Counted from the first letter of the stretch, positions 27,249 to 35,950 are shown. The stretch is DNA of 64,000 nt from Olavius sp. associated proteobacterium Delta 1 (GCA_902749685.1 CACVKW010000964.1:17802-81801); one strand, 5' to 3'. Notes: a model not told the origin generated them from the sequence alone. A program made the numbers and translations.

Positions 27249-28841
27249 ATGTCCATGCCAGAAGAATCTCAATCGTTGTTGCAGCCGCCGCGGGCCCCAA
27301 AACCAGAATTTCTGACCGAAACAAGATTTGATGAATTTAATTTACCTGCCGAAGTGCTTGCCGGGTTAAAAGATGCCGGCTTCGTACACTGCACTCCTAT
27401 CCAGGCGCAAACCCTGCCGGTTTCATTAACCGGTCGCGACGTTGCCGGACAGGCCCAGACCGGTACCGGCAAAACGGCTGCTTTTCTGGTCACCGTTCTG
27501 AATGGACTCTTGGCGGATTCTGTAAAAAGCGACGGCCTGCCTCTGGCGCTCGTTGTTGCACCCACCCGGGAGTTGTCTCAACAAATATATGAAGAAGCCA
27601 AAGTTCTCTGTCGGCACACCCGACTAACCCTGGCTCAGGTGGTGGGCGGCGTCGATTATGTCAAGCAGGCTGATATTCTTCGCGCGGGGGTTGATATAGT
27701 CATTTGCACTCCGGGCCGCATTATCGACTATTATAAACAAAAAATTTTCAAAACCGAGGGCATTAAGGCTCTGGTGATCGATGAAGCTGATCGTCTGCTG
27801 GATCTCGGGTTCGCCAAGGATATGCGCTATATTCTGCGCAAGCTTCCGACCTATGACAAACGACAGTCCATGCTGTTTTCTGCGACCCTCTCCTATCGGG
27901 TCATGGAACTGACATACGAGTACATGAATCTGCCCGAGTTTATATCCGTCACCCCGCAAACCGTGACCGTGGAAGGTATCGAGCAGTCTTTGTTTCATGT
28001 GGGCATTGACAAAAAGATTCCCCTTCTTTTGGGCCTTTTAAAACGGGAAGAGTGGAATCGGATGCTCATTTTTGTCAATACCAAGTCCGGGGTGGACTAC
28101 CTCACCTATAAGTTGAAGGGTAACGGCTGGCCGGCGGAAGGGATTACCGGGGATCTGCCTCAGCGCAAGCGGTTTCAATTAATGGCGCAATATAAAAAAG
28201 GTCAAATCAAAATCCTGGTTGCAACGGATGTGGCCTCAAGGGGGATCCATGTCGAGGACATCAGCCATGTCATCAACTACGATCTACCGCAGGATTCTGA
28301 AAACTATGTCCATCGTATTGGGCGAACTGCGCGGGCTGGGAAAACCGGCATTGCTATTTCCCTGGCCTGCGAGAAATACGTTTTTCATCTCGAACCCTTG
28401 GAGAAGATGCTGGAGTACAAAATTCCGGTGGTGTGGCCTGAGGAAGACTGGTATCTGGAAGATCGATCCAAGCCGTTTCCGGCCAAAAGAAAGGCCCGGC
28501 TGAAAAGTTCCGCCCAGCGGCGTAACCGCAGTGCCGAAAACAAAAAGCGGGTGCAGCGCAAACCCCAGACAAAGAGAAAACCATCGCATTTTCCAGGGGC
28601 GTTTTTTGGATTTGGACCGCAACCCGTAGAAACAAAACCGGGGCAGCAAGAAATCATAGTGGACCCTGAAGAAATCATAGTGGACCCTGAAGAAACCAAA
28701 GTGGAACCTGGAGAAACCAAAGCACAGTCCGCAGCACAGAACCAGAAGCCGGCAGAAAAGAAAAAAAGAGCGCCGCGCAAAAGGAAACGACCCGCCGCCA
28801 AGGCCCCGCAAGCTAATATCCCCAAATCAAGCGACGTTTAA
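27249..28841 (+). CDS. DEAD-box ATP-dependent RNA helicase
   Basis: The 530-residue protein contains all helicase motifs: FDEFNLP with the Q motif TPIQAQTLP, Walker A AQTGTGKT, PTREL, TPGR, DEAD in VIDEADRLLD, SAT, and the second-domain motifs HRIGRTARAG. It unwinds RNA in ribosome assembly, decay or cold adaptation. The tail after about residue 410 is lysine/arginine-rich, with a short direct repeat (EEIIVDP twice, then ETKVEPG). The ATG at 27249 follows AAAAGG at good spacing; the frame is open from 27177. It resembles RhlB/RhlE proteins, but I do not assign a symbol. Confidence 0.92.
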   Translation: MSMPEESQSLLQPPRAPKPEFLTETRFDEFNLPAEVLAGLKDAGFVHCTPIQAQTLPVSLTGRDVAGQAQTGTGKTAAFLVTVLNGLLADSVKSDGLPLALVVAPTRELSQQIYEEAKVLCRHTRLTLAQVVGGVDYVKQADILRAGVDIVICTPGRIIDYYKQKIFKTEGIKALVIDEADRLLDLGFAKDMRYILRKLPTYDKRQSMLFSATLSYRVMELTYEYMNLPEFISVTPQTVTVEGIEQSLFHVGIDKKIPLLLGLLKREEWNRMLIFVNTKSGVDYLTYKLKGNGWPAEGITGDLPQRKRFQLMAQYKKGQIKILVATDVASRGIHVEDISHVINYDLPQDSENYVHRIGRTARAGKTGIAISLACEKYVFHLEPLEKMLEYKIPVVWPEEDWYLEDRSKPFPAKRKARLKSSAQRRNRSAENKKRVQRKPQTKRKPSHFPGAFFGFGPQPVETKPGQQEIIVDPEEIIVDPEETKVEPGETKAQSAAQNQKPAEKKKRAPRKRKRPAAKAPQANIPKSSDV

Positions 28842-28893
28842 ATTTGTCAGCCATATACCTTAGACCCTAAACCTTCTACCGTACGCCGAGCAC

Positions 28894-28938
28894 CCGTGAG
28901 CCGTGCGCCTGTTCTTCACCTGCCCTGCGCCAATCCAG
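28894..28938 (-). repeat. Right arm of 45-bp inverted repeat flanking the helicase gene
   Basis: Reverse complement of 26800-26844 with one mismatch. It begins 53 bp after the helicase stop codon and runs directly into the right heptamer array. Confidence 0.9.
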
Positions 28939-29071
28939 TATCCAGCATCCAGTATCCAGCATCCAGCATCCAGTATCCAGTATCCAGCATCCAGTATCCA
29001 GCATCCAGCATCCAGTATCCAGCATCCAGTATCCAGCATCCAGCATCCAGCATCCAGCCCCCAGCATCCAG
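28932..29071. repeat. Heptanucleotide tandem array, right copy
   Basis: About nineteen tandem copies of ATCCAGC/ATCCAGT, which is the reverse complement of the left array unit. Because 7 is not a multiple of 3, the array reads as the same Ile-Gln-His/Tyr-Pro-Ala-Ser-Ser peptide in all three plus frames, and none of the six frames meets a stop. It ends 54 bp before the methyltransferase start. Confidence 0.9.
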
Positions 29072-29124
29072 TCACAAGTAGTTTCCCCTTGATTAAGTTA
29101 AATTTTTTACTTAGATTAGCAAAC

Positions 29125-29871
29125 ATGGGACATGTCTTTGATTTTAACGAGGCCATTGCTTACGAACAATGGCTAAACAAACCGCAAACGGAATATGCTT
29201 TTGAGCTTGAAGCCGGATTGATGCGGAATTTGCTGCAACCCATGCGTGGTGAGACCATCCTGGATATTGGTTGCGGTGCGGGGGCATGCCTGAAAGCCTT
29301 TCTTGATATGGGACTGCAGGTTACCGGCCTGGATCCGTCCACCTACATGCTGGATGTTGCACTGAAAAAGATCGGCGCCCGCGCGGATCTTTACCGCGGT
29401 TTCGCCGAAGATATACCCTTTGGCGACAATTCGTTTAGTTACGCCAGTCTTTTTACCACCCTGGAATTTGTCGATGACCCTGTCAAAGCGCTCGAAGAAG
29501 CCTTTCGGGTAGCCAAAGATCGTGTCTTTATCGGGTTCTTGAACCGTTATGCCATCAAGGGAATTCAGCGTCGGGTCAAGGGTATTTTCACGCCGACAAT
29601 TTTTAATCATGCCCGGTTTTTCAGCGTCTGGGAGGTCAAACAAATTATTCGGGGAATCCTTGGCAATACACCCGTATCCTGGCGCACGGTCTGCCAGTTA
29701 CCCGCGAATTCAGGCAATTTCGTCAACAGCCTGGAGCAATCCAGGATTATCCAGCGCTGTCCTTTCGGAGCATTTGCCGGGATTGTGGTAACCCTGGTGC
29801 CCCGATTTAAAACCAAACCACTTACCATGCGTTATTCCGCTAAAAATCCCGGCGGAGCCGCGACAGGGTAA
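29125..29871 (+). CDS. Class I SAM-dependent methyltransferase
   Basis: 248 residues with the SAM-binding motif ILDIGCGAGACL at about 45-56, the acidic residue of motif II in VTGLDPSTYM, and an EDIPFGDNSF motif typical of UbiE/methyltransferase-11 proteins. The substrate is unknown. The ATG at 29125 (MGHVFDFNEA) is the first after the repeat array. The open frame from 28903 through the array is explained by the stop-free repeat. It is followed after 139 bp by amrS. Confidence 0.82.
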   Translation: MGHVFDFNEAIAYEQWLNKPQTEYAFELEAGLMRNLLQPMRGETILDIGCGAGACLKAFLDMGLQVTGLDPSTYMLDVALKKIGARADLYRGFAEDIPFGDNSFSYASLFTTLEFVDDPVKALEEAFRVAKDRVFIGFLNRYAIKGIQRRVKGIFTPTIFNHARFFSVWEVKQIIRGILGNTPVSWRTVCQLPANSGNFVNSLEQSRIIQRCPFGAFAGIVVTLVPRFKTKPLTMRYSAKNPGGAATG

Positions 29872-30010
29872 GAGATCCAGGTTGGCCGGTTTATCCGTTG
29901 GTCTGTTTGCCGGTACTTTTTTGGTCATGAAAAACGCGAAATTATCATTGTCAACGGGACAACCGGTAAACGGGCTCAACGGCAAACCATAACCTTGGAG
30001 TAATGCCGCC

Positions 30011-31024
30011 ATGCAAGCCTACCTTTATGAAGCCCTTGCGAACAACAAGGTCAAATGCAACCTTTGCCGCCATCGCTGTCTAATCAAAGTCGGTGACCGG
30101 GGAATTTGCAGCGTCCGTGAAAATGCGGGCGGTATCCTGCAGACCTTGGTTTACGGTAAACTCATTGCCCGGCACATAGATCCCATCGAAAAAAAACCAT
30201 TGTTTCATTTTCTGCCCGGCACCCTTTCCTACTCCATTGCGACGGTCGGCTGCAACTTACGCTGCCAATTTTGCCAGAACGCCGATATTGCCCAGATGCC
30301 TGCCGATCACAGCGGTATGATTATGGGGGATACCTGCAGTCCTGCAAACGTTGTGGCGGCAGCAGTTCGAGGTGGCTGCCAAAGTATCAGCTACACTTAC
30401 ACCGAGCCGACCGTTTTTTTTGAATTTGCTTATGAAACCGCTAAACTGGCTTCTGATCAAGGCCTGCGCAACGTGTTCGTTACCAATGGATATATGACGG
30501 CCGAAGCGCTGGAGATGATTAATCCTTATCTGGATGCCGCCAACGTTGATTTGAAAGCCTTTTCCGATAAATATTACAAAGAGCTCTGCGGTGCCAGGCT
30601 CAAACACGTGCAGGCAACCTTACAATTGATGAAAACGCTTGGTATTTTTGTCGAGGTCACGACCCTGATCGTTCCGGGATTAAATGACAATCCGGCTGAG
30701 CTTAAAAGCCTGGCTGCATTTATTGCACAAGATCTGGGGGTGGATACTCCCTGGCACATCAGCCGCTTCCATCCCACCTACAAACTGACCGACAGTCCAC
30801 CCACCCCGGTTAAAACCCTCATTACGGCCCGGGAAATCGGTTTAAAAGCCGGTTTGAGATATGTGTACACCGGCAATGTTCCCGGCAATGCTGCCGAGAA
30901 TTCGTTTTGTTACCGTTGCGGCGAAATGCTGATCGAGCGCCGGGGATTTCAGGTCGGTAAGCTGCGGGTCAAAGAGGGTCTATGTGCGCATTGCGGGGCC
31001 CGGATGGACGGGGTGTGGGAATAG
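30011..31024 (+). CDS. amrS: AmmeMemoRadiSam system radical SAM enzyme
   Basis: The 337-residue protein has the radical SAM cluster Cys81, Cys85, Cys88 (GCNLRCQFCQN). Cys-rich patches flank it at the N-terminus (C16, C19, C23, C33) and C-terminus (CYRC and CAHC), as in AmrS/PflA-like proteins. The usual partners (AmmeMemoRadiSam A and B) are not adjacent, so its target is unknown. It ends in TAG, and no TAA or TGA follows in frame for more than 60 codons. Confidence 0.82.
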   Translation: MQAYLYEALANNKVKCNLCRHRCLIKVGDRGICSVRENAGGILQTLVYGKLIARHIDPIEKKPLFHFLPGTLSYSIATVGCNLRCQFCQNADIAQMPADHSGMIMGDTCSPANVVAAAVRGGCQSISYTYTEPTVFFEFAYETAKLASDQGLRNVFVTNGYMTAEALEMINPYLDAANVDLKAFSDKYYKELCGARLKHVQATLQLMKTLGIFVEVTTLIVPGLNDNPAELKSLAAFIAQDLGVDTPWHISRFHPTYKLTDSPPTPVKTLITAREIGLKAGLRYVYTGNVPGNAAENSFCYRCGEMLIERRGFQVGKLRVKEGLCAHCGARMDGVWE

Positions 31025-31039
31025 CCGGCCTGCGGGCGG

Positions 31040-31205
31040 CCTAACCGCGAACCGCAGAACCGCAGAACCGCAGAACCGCAGAATATCGAATATCGAATAT
31101 CGAATGTCGAAGGATGGATTCGCTTCGCTTAGTCTTTTTTTATAATATAGACAGAATGTATTCCTTCGAAATTCGACATTCACTATTCGATATTCGGTAT
31201 TTATC
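31040..31205. repeat. Tandem and inverted intergenic words
   Basis: Four tandem copies of AACCGCAG (about 31046-31082) are followed by three tandem ATATCGA units (31083-31105). The latter are mirrored at 31160-31203 by ATTCGACATTCACTATTCGA and following bases. The arms are imperfectly complementary over about 35 bp and lie between converging genes, so a bidirectional transcript-end structure is possible. Confidence 0.6.
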
Positions 31206-31291
31206 CGCCTCGGGAGGATTCGCTTTTTCAGAGTTTCTTTTTCGATTTGACCGGCCGTTTTTTTGGCCGGCGGTGTCGCTGAACCCTGAAC

Positions 31292-32449
31292 CTATGAACC
31301 GTGAACCTTGACCGGCGTCCTGATCATCTGCACGGCGGTCAATGAAATCAGGCTTAGCGCGGCGCCGCCGACAAACGGGATGCGATAATCAATCACCCAT
31401 AGATATCCGCCGATGGCCGGCAAAAATACAGCGGCAATGTGGTTGATGGTGAATCCGACGGCCATGCTTGGCGCTATGTCTCGGGGATCTCCTATCTTTT
31501 GAAAATAGGTGCGGATGGCGATCGAAAAGTTAAAAAATATGTGATCCAGAATAAAAAGCGCGGCAACCAGCAGCTTGGATGTGGTGGCGGCATAAGCCAG
31601 AAAAATAAAGATCAGGCTAACATACTCCAGTGATAACACCTTCCTCTCACCGTAGCGGATAATACTTTTCCCGATCAACGGGCTCAGATAATAATTGATA
31701 ATATTGTCGACCACAAAGAGAGCGGTGACTTCTTGCAGGGAATATTCAAACTTTTGCACCATCAGCAAAACGGCAAATGCCATAAAAATCTGGCGCCTCG
31801 CACCGGCCATGAGCGTCAGAAAATAAAATAGCCAGTATTTTTTTCGGACTATCATATTTTTTCGCTGGGTGACAATTTCTTTGCCGGTGGGATCCTGCGC
31901 CAGTCCCCAGACCGCCGTTGCAACAATAAGGCCTCCGATGAGCAGGTAAATCTTGGCAAAATCCAGCACAAATGCCAAGGCATAAATCAAAATTCCAACG
32001 CCGATGTTGGATGCCGCCGCAAAACTGCGTTGCTTGCCGAATACCCAGGGCGATGTCCCTTTATCAAAGTATTGAAGTGTCAGGGACATGTTGGTGGTTT
32101 CAAAATAATGGAAGCCAAAACTCATCACCAGGGTCGTTATAAGCAGTCCGGCATAGGAAGGAACCAATCCGGTCAACGCCACACCCAGCCCCAGAATTAA
32201 AATCGACAGGGCTGACAGGCGATATTCTTTGATAAACATTATTACAAAAACGGCCAACAGGGCCAGAAATCCCGGTATTTCCCTGACGGATTGGATGACC
32301 CCGATATGATGCCCATCTAATCCGGCGATGTCGACGGCAAAATTGTTAAACAATGTAAGCCAGGTCTGTATTCCCATGCTTGAGCAAATTGTAAACACAA
32401 TCAGGTAGCGGTACATGGGATCGGTTTTGGCCTTTTGCATGTAATCCAT
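31292..32449 (-). CDS. Major facilitator superfamily transporter
   Basis: About 385 residues with roughly 12 membrane helices and no soluble domain. The sequence is not close to the drug-efflux group seen at 22.1 and 53.5 kb, and the usual GRxxDRxGR loop is not obvious. The substrate is unknown. The start is placed at the ATG at 32449 (MDYMQKAKTD), with the longer frame to 32533 possible. It ends in TAG, with TGA about 22 codons later. Confidence 0.75.
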   Translation of the reverse strand: MDYMQKAKTDPMYRYLIVFTICSSMGIQTWLTLFNNFAVDIAGLDGHHIGVIQSVREIPGFLALLAVFVIMFIKEYRLSALSILILGLGVALTGLVPSYAGLLITTLVMSFGFHYFETTNMSLTLQYFDKGTSPWVFGKQRSFAAASNIGVGILIYALAFVLDFAKIYLLIGGLIVATAVWGLAQDPTGKEIVTQRKNMIVRKKYWLFYFLTLMAGARRQIFMAFAVLLMVQKFEYSLQEVTALFVVDNIINYYLSPLIGKSIIRYGERKVLSLEYVSLIFIFLAYAATTSKLLVAALFILDHIFFNFSIAIRTYFQKIGDPRDIAPSMAVGFTINHIAAVFLPAIGGYLWVIDYRIPFVGGAALSLISLTAVQMIRTPVKVHGS

Positions 32450-32784
32450 CAAATCGCTCTTTTCGTCCTTATTTTCTATTCGGTTTTTCTTAAAGTTCAA
32501 ATCTGTAAACCCAAATAAAACTAAAATTATCATATAGTTATGAACGTGGTCGGTTGACGACCAGGCCAGGGTTCAAAATTTTGAACTTCATGCCATATTC
32601 GAAAATTGCTTTAAAAACAAGAGGTTTATTGAAAATCGCGCCCGATGGTTAATAATTATGAACCCAATTACCGCATCAAGGGCCTTGCCGCTATATTTCC
32701 GGCAGACATTATAGATTGCGAAAAAAACTGTATCCTATTAATTTAAATAGAAATATTTATATTTTTTTCATTTTGATTTAAAAT

Positions 32785-32801
32785 TGGCAAGGGTATTGCA
32801 T
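32785..32801 (+). promoter_or_regulatory. Sigma-54-type promoter
   Basis: TTGGCAAGGGTATTGCA has the invariant GG and GC exactly 10 bases apart (GG 32786-32787, GC 32798-32799), matching the -24/-12 consensus. Transcription would start near 32811. Sigma-54 promoters need an activator protein, and no enhancer-binding activator gene is in the window. Confidence 0.6.
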
Positions 32802-32836
32802 TATTGATGTGTCACAAAGCCTAATAATTTCTTCAT
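32801..32836 (-). CDS. Possible 11-residue peptide opposite the short RNA
   Basis: On the minus strand AAGGAGGAG (32842-32850) lies 5 bp before ATG, and the frame reads MKKLLGFVTHQ then TAA. The ribosome binding site is the strongest in the window, but the peptide is tiny. It may be a leader peptide, a relic, or a coincidence of the antisense RNA. No similar product is known to me. Confidence 0.22.
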   Translation of the reverse strand: MKKLLGFVTHQ

Positions 32837-32890
32837 CTGTTCTCCTCCTTAACGACTGATTGATTAGCCTCCAATCAGTCGTTTTTTTTT
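32811..32890 (+). ncRNA. Candidate short RNA or attenuated leader
   Basis: The region between the sigma-54-type promoter and an intrinsic terminator would give an RNA of about 80 nt. It carries an unpaired TTCTCCTCCTTAA (32839-32852), complementary to a strong Shine-Dalgarno, directly before the terminator stem. That layout is common in base-pairing small RNAs. It could instead be a regulated leader of the amidohydrolase operon. No known family was recognised. Confidence 0.4.
32851..32890 (+). terminator. Intrinsic terminator
   Basis: AACGACTGATTG at 32851-32862 pairs perfectly with CAATCAGTCGTT at 32872-32883, followed by a run of nine or more T (to 32890). It acts on the plus strand. The only plus-strand source before it is the predicted sigma-54-type promoter, since amrS ends 1.8 kb upstream. 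Confidence 0.85.
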
Positions 32891-32958
32891 GTTTGAATTT
32901 TGAGGTTATTTTGATTAGTAAATATCTCTTTAGCAAATTTTTTTCTCAAGGACGACGG

Positions 32959-33798
32959 ATGATCATCGATATTCATACCCACATCTTCCCGGCTGATATT
33001 CGCCGGAATCGGGATCAATATTTTCCCACTGAACCGGCTTTCAAACTATTATACCAGTCTGCCAAATCCAAACTGATCGGGGCCACCGAGCTGTTAAACG
33101 CCATGGATGAAGGCGGGGTGGACAAATCGATTATTTTCGGGTTCCCGTGGTCCAATGCCAAAACGTATCGATCCCATAACGACTACATCATGGAAACGGT
33201 CCAAAAATATTCCGACCGGTTTATCGGTCTGGCATGTTTTGATCCGGCAGATGGACAGGCTTTTGCTGAAGCCGAACGGTGCCTGGCCGGAGGGCTGTCC
33301 GGAATTGGCGAACTGGCGTTTTACCGGTCCGGTATTGACGATTCCGCCCTGGAACAGCTGGATCCGATTATGAATATATGCCTTAGCCACGGTCTGCCGG
33401 TTTTAATTCATACCAACGAACCCGTGGGACATCATTATGATGGGAAAACCCCGATTACGCTGGCCCAGATTTACCAGCTCATAGAACGATTCCCGGACAA
33501 CAACATTATTTTGGCCCACTGGGGCGGCGGCCTGTTTTTTTATAGCCTGCTGAAGAAGGAAGTCAAAGAAAGCCTCAAAAATGTCTATTTTGACACGGCC
33601 GCCTCACCGTTTCTTTATGATGCCGCAGTCTACCGCGTCGCAATTGAACTTGTCGGCGCTGACAAGGTCCTTTTCGGCACGGATTTTCCCCTGCTGCCGC
33701 CGGCAAGGTATTTTAGCGAGATGGACGAGGCTGGATTAACCAGAGTGGAGGTCAATCAAATTTGCGGTTTGAATGCCCAGGCGTTGTTTTCGCTATAA
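32959..33798 (+). CDS. Amidohydrolase family protein
   Basis: 279 residues of the amidohydrolase-2 (TIM barrel) family. Metal-binding residues are visible: DIHTHIFP at the N-terminus, IHTN and LAHWGG in the middle, and the catalytic Asp in FGTDFPLL. Relatives hydrolyse or decarboxylate cyclic and aromatic acids; the substrate here is unknown. The ATG at 32959 follows GGACGACGG, and an upstream in-frame ATG at 32860 lies inside the terminator, so it is rejected. It is followed 15 bp later by the DUF362 gene, probably in one operon. Confidence 0.85.
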   Translation: MIIDIHTHIFPADIRRNRDQYFPTEPAFKLLYQSAKSKLIGATELLNAMDEGGVDKSIIFGFPWSNAKTYRSHNDYIMETVQKYSDRFIGLACFDPADGQAFAEAERCLAGGLSGIGELAFYRSGIDDSALEQLDPIMNICLSHGLPVLIHTNEPVGHHYDGKTPITLAQIYQLIERFPDNNIILAHWGGGLFFYSLLKKEVKESLKNVYFDTAASPFLYDAAVYRVAIELVGADKVLFGTDFPLLPPARYFSEMDEAGLTRVEVNQICGLNAQALFSL

Positions 33799-33813
33799 TC
33801 AAGGAGGATATTC

Positions 33814-35142
33814 ATGAGTAAATCAGTGGTTGCCATCGTCCGTTACGAGAAATCAAAAGATTCCCTACGCAAAAGCGTTGAGCTTTCCCACGGTCTGGAT
33901 CACCTGCCGGACAGGGCCAAAGTGTTTATTAAACCCAACATCGTTTTCTGGACCAAAGCGGTTGCTTTTCCCAAGTGGGGCGTTATCACCACCTCCCGGG
34001 TGGTGGAGGATATGATTGTTATTCTCAAGGAGCGTGGCATCGATGACATCACCATCGGCGAAGGGACCGTTACCATGAGTCCCAAGGACCTGGCAACACC
34101 GGCCCATGCTTTTGAAACCCTTGGTTACGGGAAGTTGAAACATAAATACGGCATTAAATACATGAATATTTTTGAACGGCCTTTTAAAAAGGTAGATCTC
34201 GGCGACGGTGTCGAGGTCCGTTTCAATACCGATGTTCTCGAAAGCGATTTTGTGGTGGATTTACCGGTGATGAAAGCCCACAATCAAACCGTGGTCAGCT
34301 TAGGGATTAAAAATTTAAAAGGATTGATTGACATCCCCTCGCGCAAGAAGTGCCACAACATGACTCCCGGCAGGGATCTGCATTTCTGGGTGTCCAAACT
34401 GGCAGACAAAATGCCCCCGATATTTACGCTTATCGACGGTATTTTTACAAACGAGAGAGGTCCCGGTCCGGACGGCAAATTGCACCGAACCAATCTGCTG
34501 GTGGCATCGGCCGACATCCTGTCAGCCGATCTGGTTGGTGCCGGAATTTTAGGATATCAACCCGAACAGGTGCCGCACCTGATGCATGCGGCCGAACACC
34601 GCAGTCGCCCCTGGGATTTTTCGGACATCGAAGTCGTTGGCGAACGCATCGAAGACGTGAAACGGCCGCACGAATATGATTTTACCTACAGTGAAACCGA
34701 TGAAGTCATACTCCCCACTCCGCTGGCAAAACAAGGAATTAAAGGTGTTTTTTACCACAAATACGATTTGTCCATGTGCACCTATTGTTCCGGTGTCAAC
34801 GGGCTGATGATCTCTGCTATTCGGTTTGCCTGGCAGGGAAAACCCTTTGATGATGTGGAGATTCTGACCGGTAAATCCATGCAGCCGACACCCGGTAAGA
34901 AAAAAACGATTTTAATGGGCAAATGCATTTACCAGGCCCATAAAGACAACCCCGATATCCAGGAGGCGATACCCATCAAGGGCTGTCCGCCGAAACCCGA
35001 AGAAATGCTAAAGGCTTTGCACAAAGCCGGCATTGAGGCCGATGCGGGGTTGTTTGAAAACATCGATCACCTGCCCGGATTTTACATGGGCCGGTACCAG
35101 GACAAACCCGAGTTTGATGAGGGGTTTTTCAGGGTTGAGTAG
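33814..35142 (+). CDS. DUF362 domain-containing protein
   Basis: A 442-residue protein of the DUF362 family (VFIKPNIVFW, GEGTVTMSPKDL, DLPVMKAHNQTVVSLGIKNL). A Cys pair near the C-terminal third (SMCTYCSG) and a further Cys in KGCPPKP could bind metal. The family often accompanies anaerobic oxidoreductases and has no settled function. AAGGAGG precedes the ATG and the gene is in operon with the amidohydrolase. It ends in TAG with TGA eight codons later. Confidence 0.82.
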   Translation: MSKSVVAIVRYEKSKDSLRKSVELSHGLDHLPDRAKVFIKPNIVFWTKAVAFPKWGVITTSRVVEDMIVILKERGIDDITIGEGTVTMSPKDLATPAHAFETLGYGKLKHKYGIKYMNIFERPFKKVDLGDGVEVRFNTDVLESDFVVDLPVMKAHNQTVVSLGIKNLKGLIDIPSRKKCHNMTPGRDLHFWVSKLADKMPPIFTLIDGIFTNERGPGPDGKLHRTNLLVASADILSADLVGAGILGYQPEQVPHLMHAAEHRSRPWDFSDIEVVGERIEDVKRPHEYDFTYSETDEVILPTPLAKQGIKGVFYHKYDLSMCTYCSGVNGLMISAIRFAWQGKPFDDVEILTGKSMQPTPGKKKTILMGKCIYQAHKDNPDIQEAIPIKGCPPKPEEMLKALHKAGIEADAGLFENIDHLPGFYMGRYQDKPEFDEGFFRVE

Positions 35143-35200
35143 TTGTCAAAGTAGCCTTTGTCCTGAATAACTTCCAGCATAATCGGGAAAACAGATTTTT

Positions 35201-35230
35201 AAAAAGCGTTATTCTGCGGTTCGCTTTTTA
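35201..35230. terminator. Bidirectional terminator
   Basis: AAAAAGCG at 35201-35208 and CGCTTTTT at 35222-35229 form a stem with A- and T-runs on both sides. It lies between the converging DUF362 and YkgJ-like genes and can end transcripts from both strands. Confidence 0.65.
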
Positions 35231-35252
35231 TACGAGGCCACCGCCCCATCCG

Positions 35253-35936
35253 CTATACTTTAATTTCTCTTAGCTCCTGCAGAACCGGTTCCATTTTCGT
35301 GCGGTGCTCGGGTGGGATCATCAGCACTTCCAGCGGTTGATTGGGAATCAGTTTGTTGGCACTGCAGTGCAGGGCGCTGCTGCAATAAGCCTTCCGGTTT
35401 TTGTCCACCGACATTGCCTGCAAAATGTCTACCAGATTGCCGCTGCAGCCATCGGCATCAATATGCTCGATGGTTTGTAAAAATACGGTGTTGACCGATA
35501 AAACAAAGTCATCAATTTCGGCATAGCCTTTTTCAGCGCAATTGTGACGGGATACCAGGCAGCGGCAGCCATACGGCCGCAACTCAAAAATCGGGCATTT
35601 GTGATCCGATAAAAGCGGGCAGGCCGGCAGATCCAGGTTGTCTGCTTCTTCCGGCGGGTCGACGCCTTGGGCACAAAGCTGAGCCAGACGGTTGGTCGTT
35701 ATCTGGGGCCGCAGGCGTTTTATTTGCGAAGCGGATTGGATATTTTGGATGACATCGGTGTTGGTGTCCGAGGTCAAGCGGTCAATAATTTTATATCCTT
35801 CAAGGGTGGTTAAGGTCACACCGGAGGTACAACAATGATCACAGTATTTTTTGCAGGCCAAATCCAGCGAGTCGACAAAATTATCATAAATTGAATAGAT
35901 TTGATCCAGTATCTTTAATTTTGAAGTGATATCCAT
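35253..35936 (-). CDS. YkgJ-like cysteine-cluster protein
   Basis: 227 residues with a CxxxCxxCC-like cluster (CKKYCDHCC) near residues 28-36 and a second Cys set (ACPLL, KCPIF, RPYGCRC, HNCAEKG), as in the YkgJ/Fe-S or zinc cluster family. The function is unknown; related proteins bind metal and sometimes act near flagellar or envelope enzymes. It lies 14 bp after the glycosyltransferase gene and is likely cotranscribed. It ends in TAG. Confidence 0.75.
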   Translation of the reverse strand: MDITSKLKILDQIYSIYDNFVDSLDLACKKYCDHCCTSGVTLTTLEGYKIIDRLTSDTNTDVIQNIQSASQIKRLRPQITTNRLAQLCAQGVDPPEEADNLDLPACPLLSDHKCPIFELRPYGCRCLVSRHNCAEKGYAEIDDFVLSVNTVFLQTIEHIDADGCSGNLVDILQAMSVDKNRKAYCSSALHCSANKLIPNQPLEVLMIPPEHRTKMEPVLQELREIKV

Positions 35937-35950
35937 AAATTTCTCCTAAT

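Noticed and set aside
26751..29071. CRISPR array at the heptamer repeats
   Set aside because: Units are 7 bp and tandem, with no spacers and no cas genes nearby.
28903..29124. N-terminal repeat extension of the methyltransferase
   Set aside because: Same reason: stop-free repeat sequence before the natural ATG at 29125.
31022..31290. amrS read through its TAG into a longer protein
   Set aside because: The downstream frame is made of repeated intergenic words and has no protein-like character.
32860..32958. Upstream start of the amidohydrolase
   Set aside because: The extra 33 codons run through the terminator stem and T-run, and a good ribosome binding site precedes the ATG at 32959.
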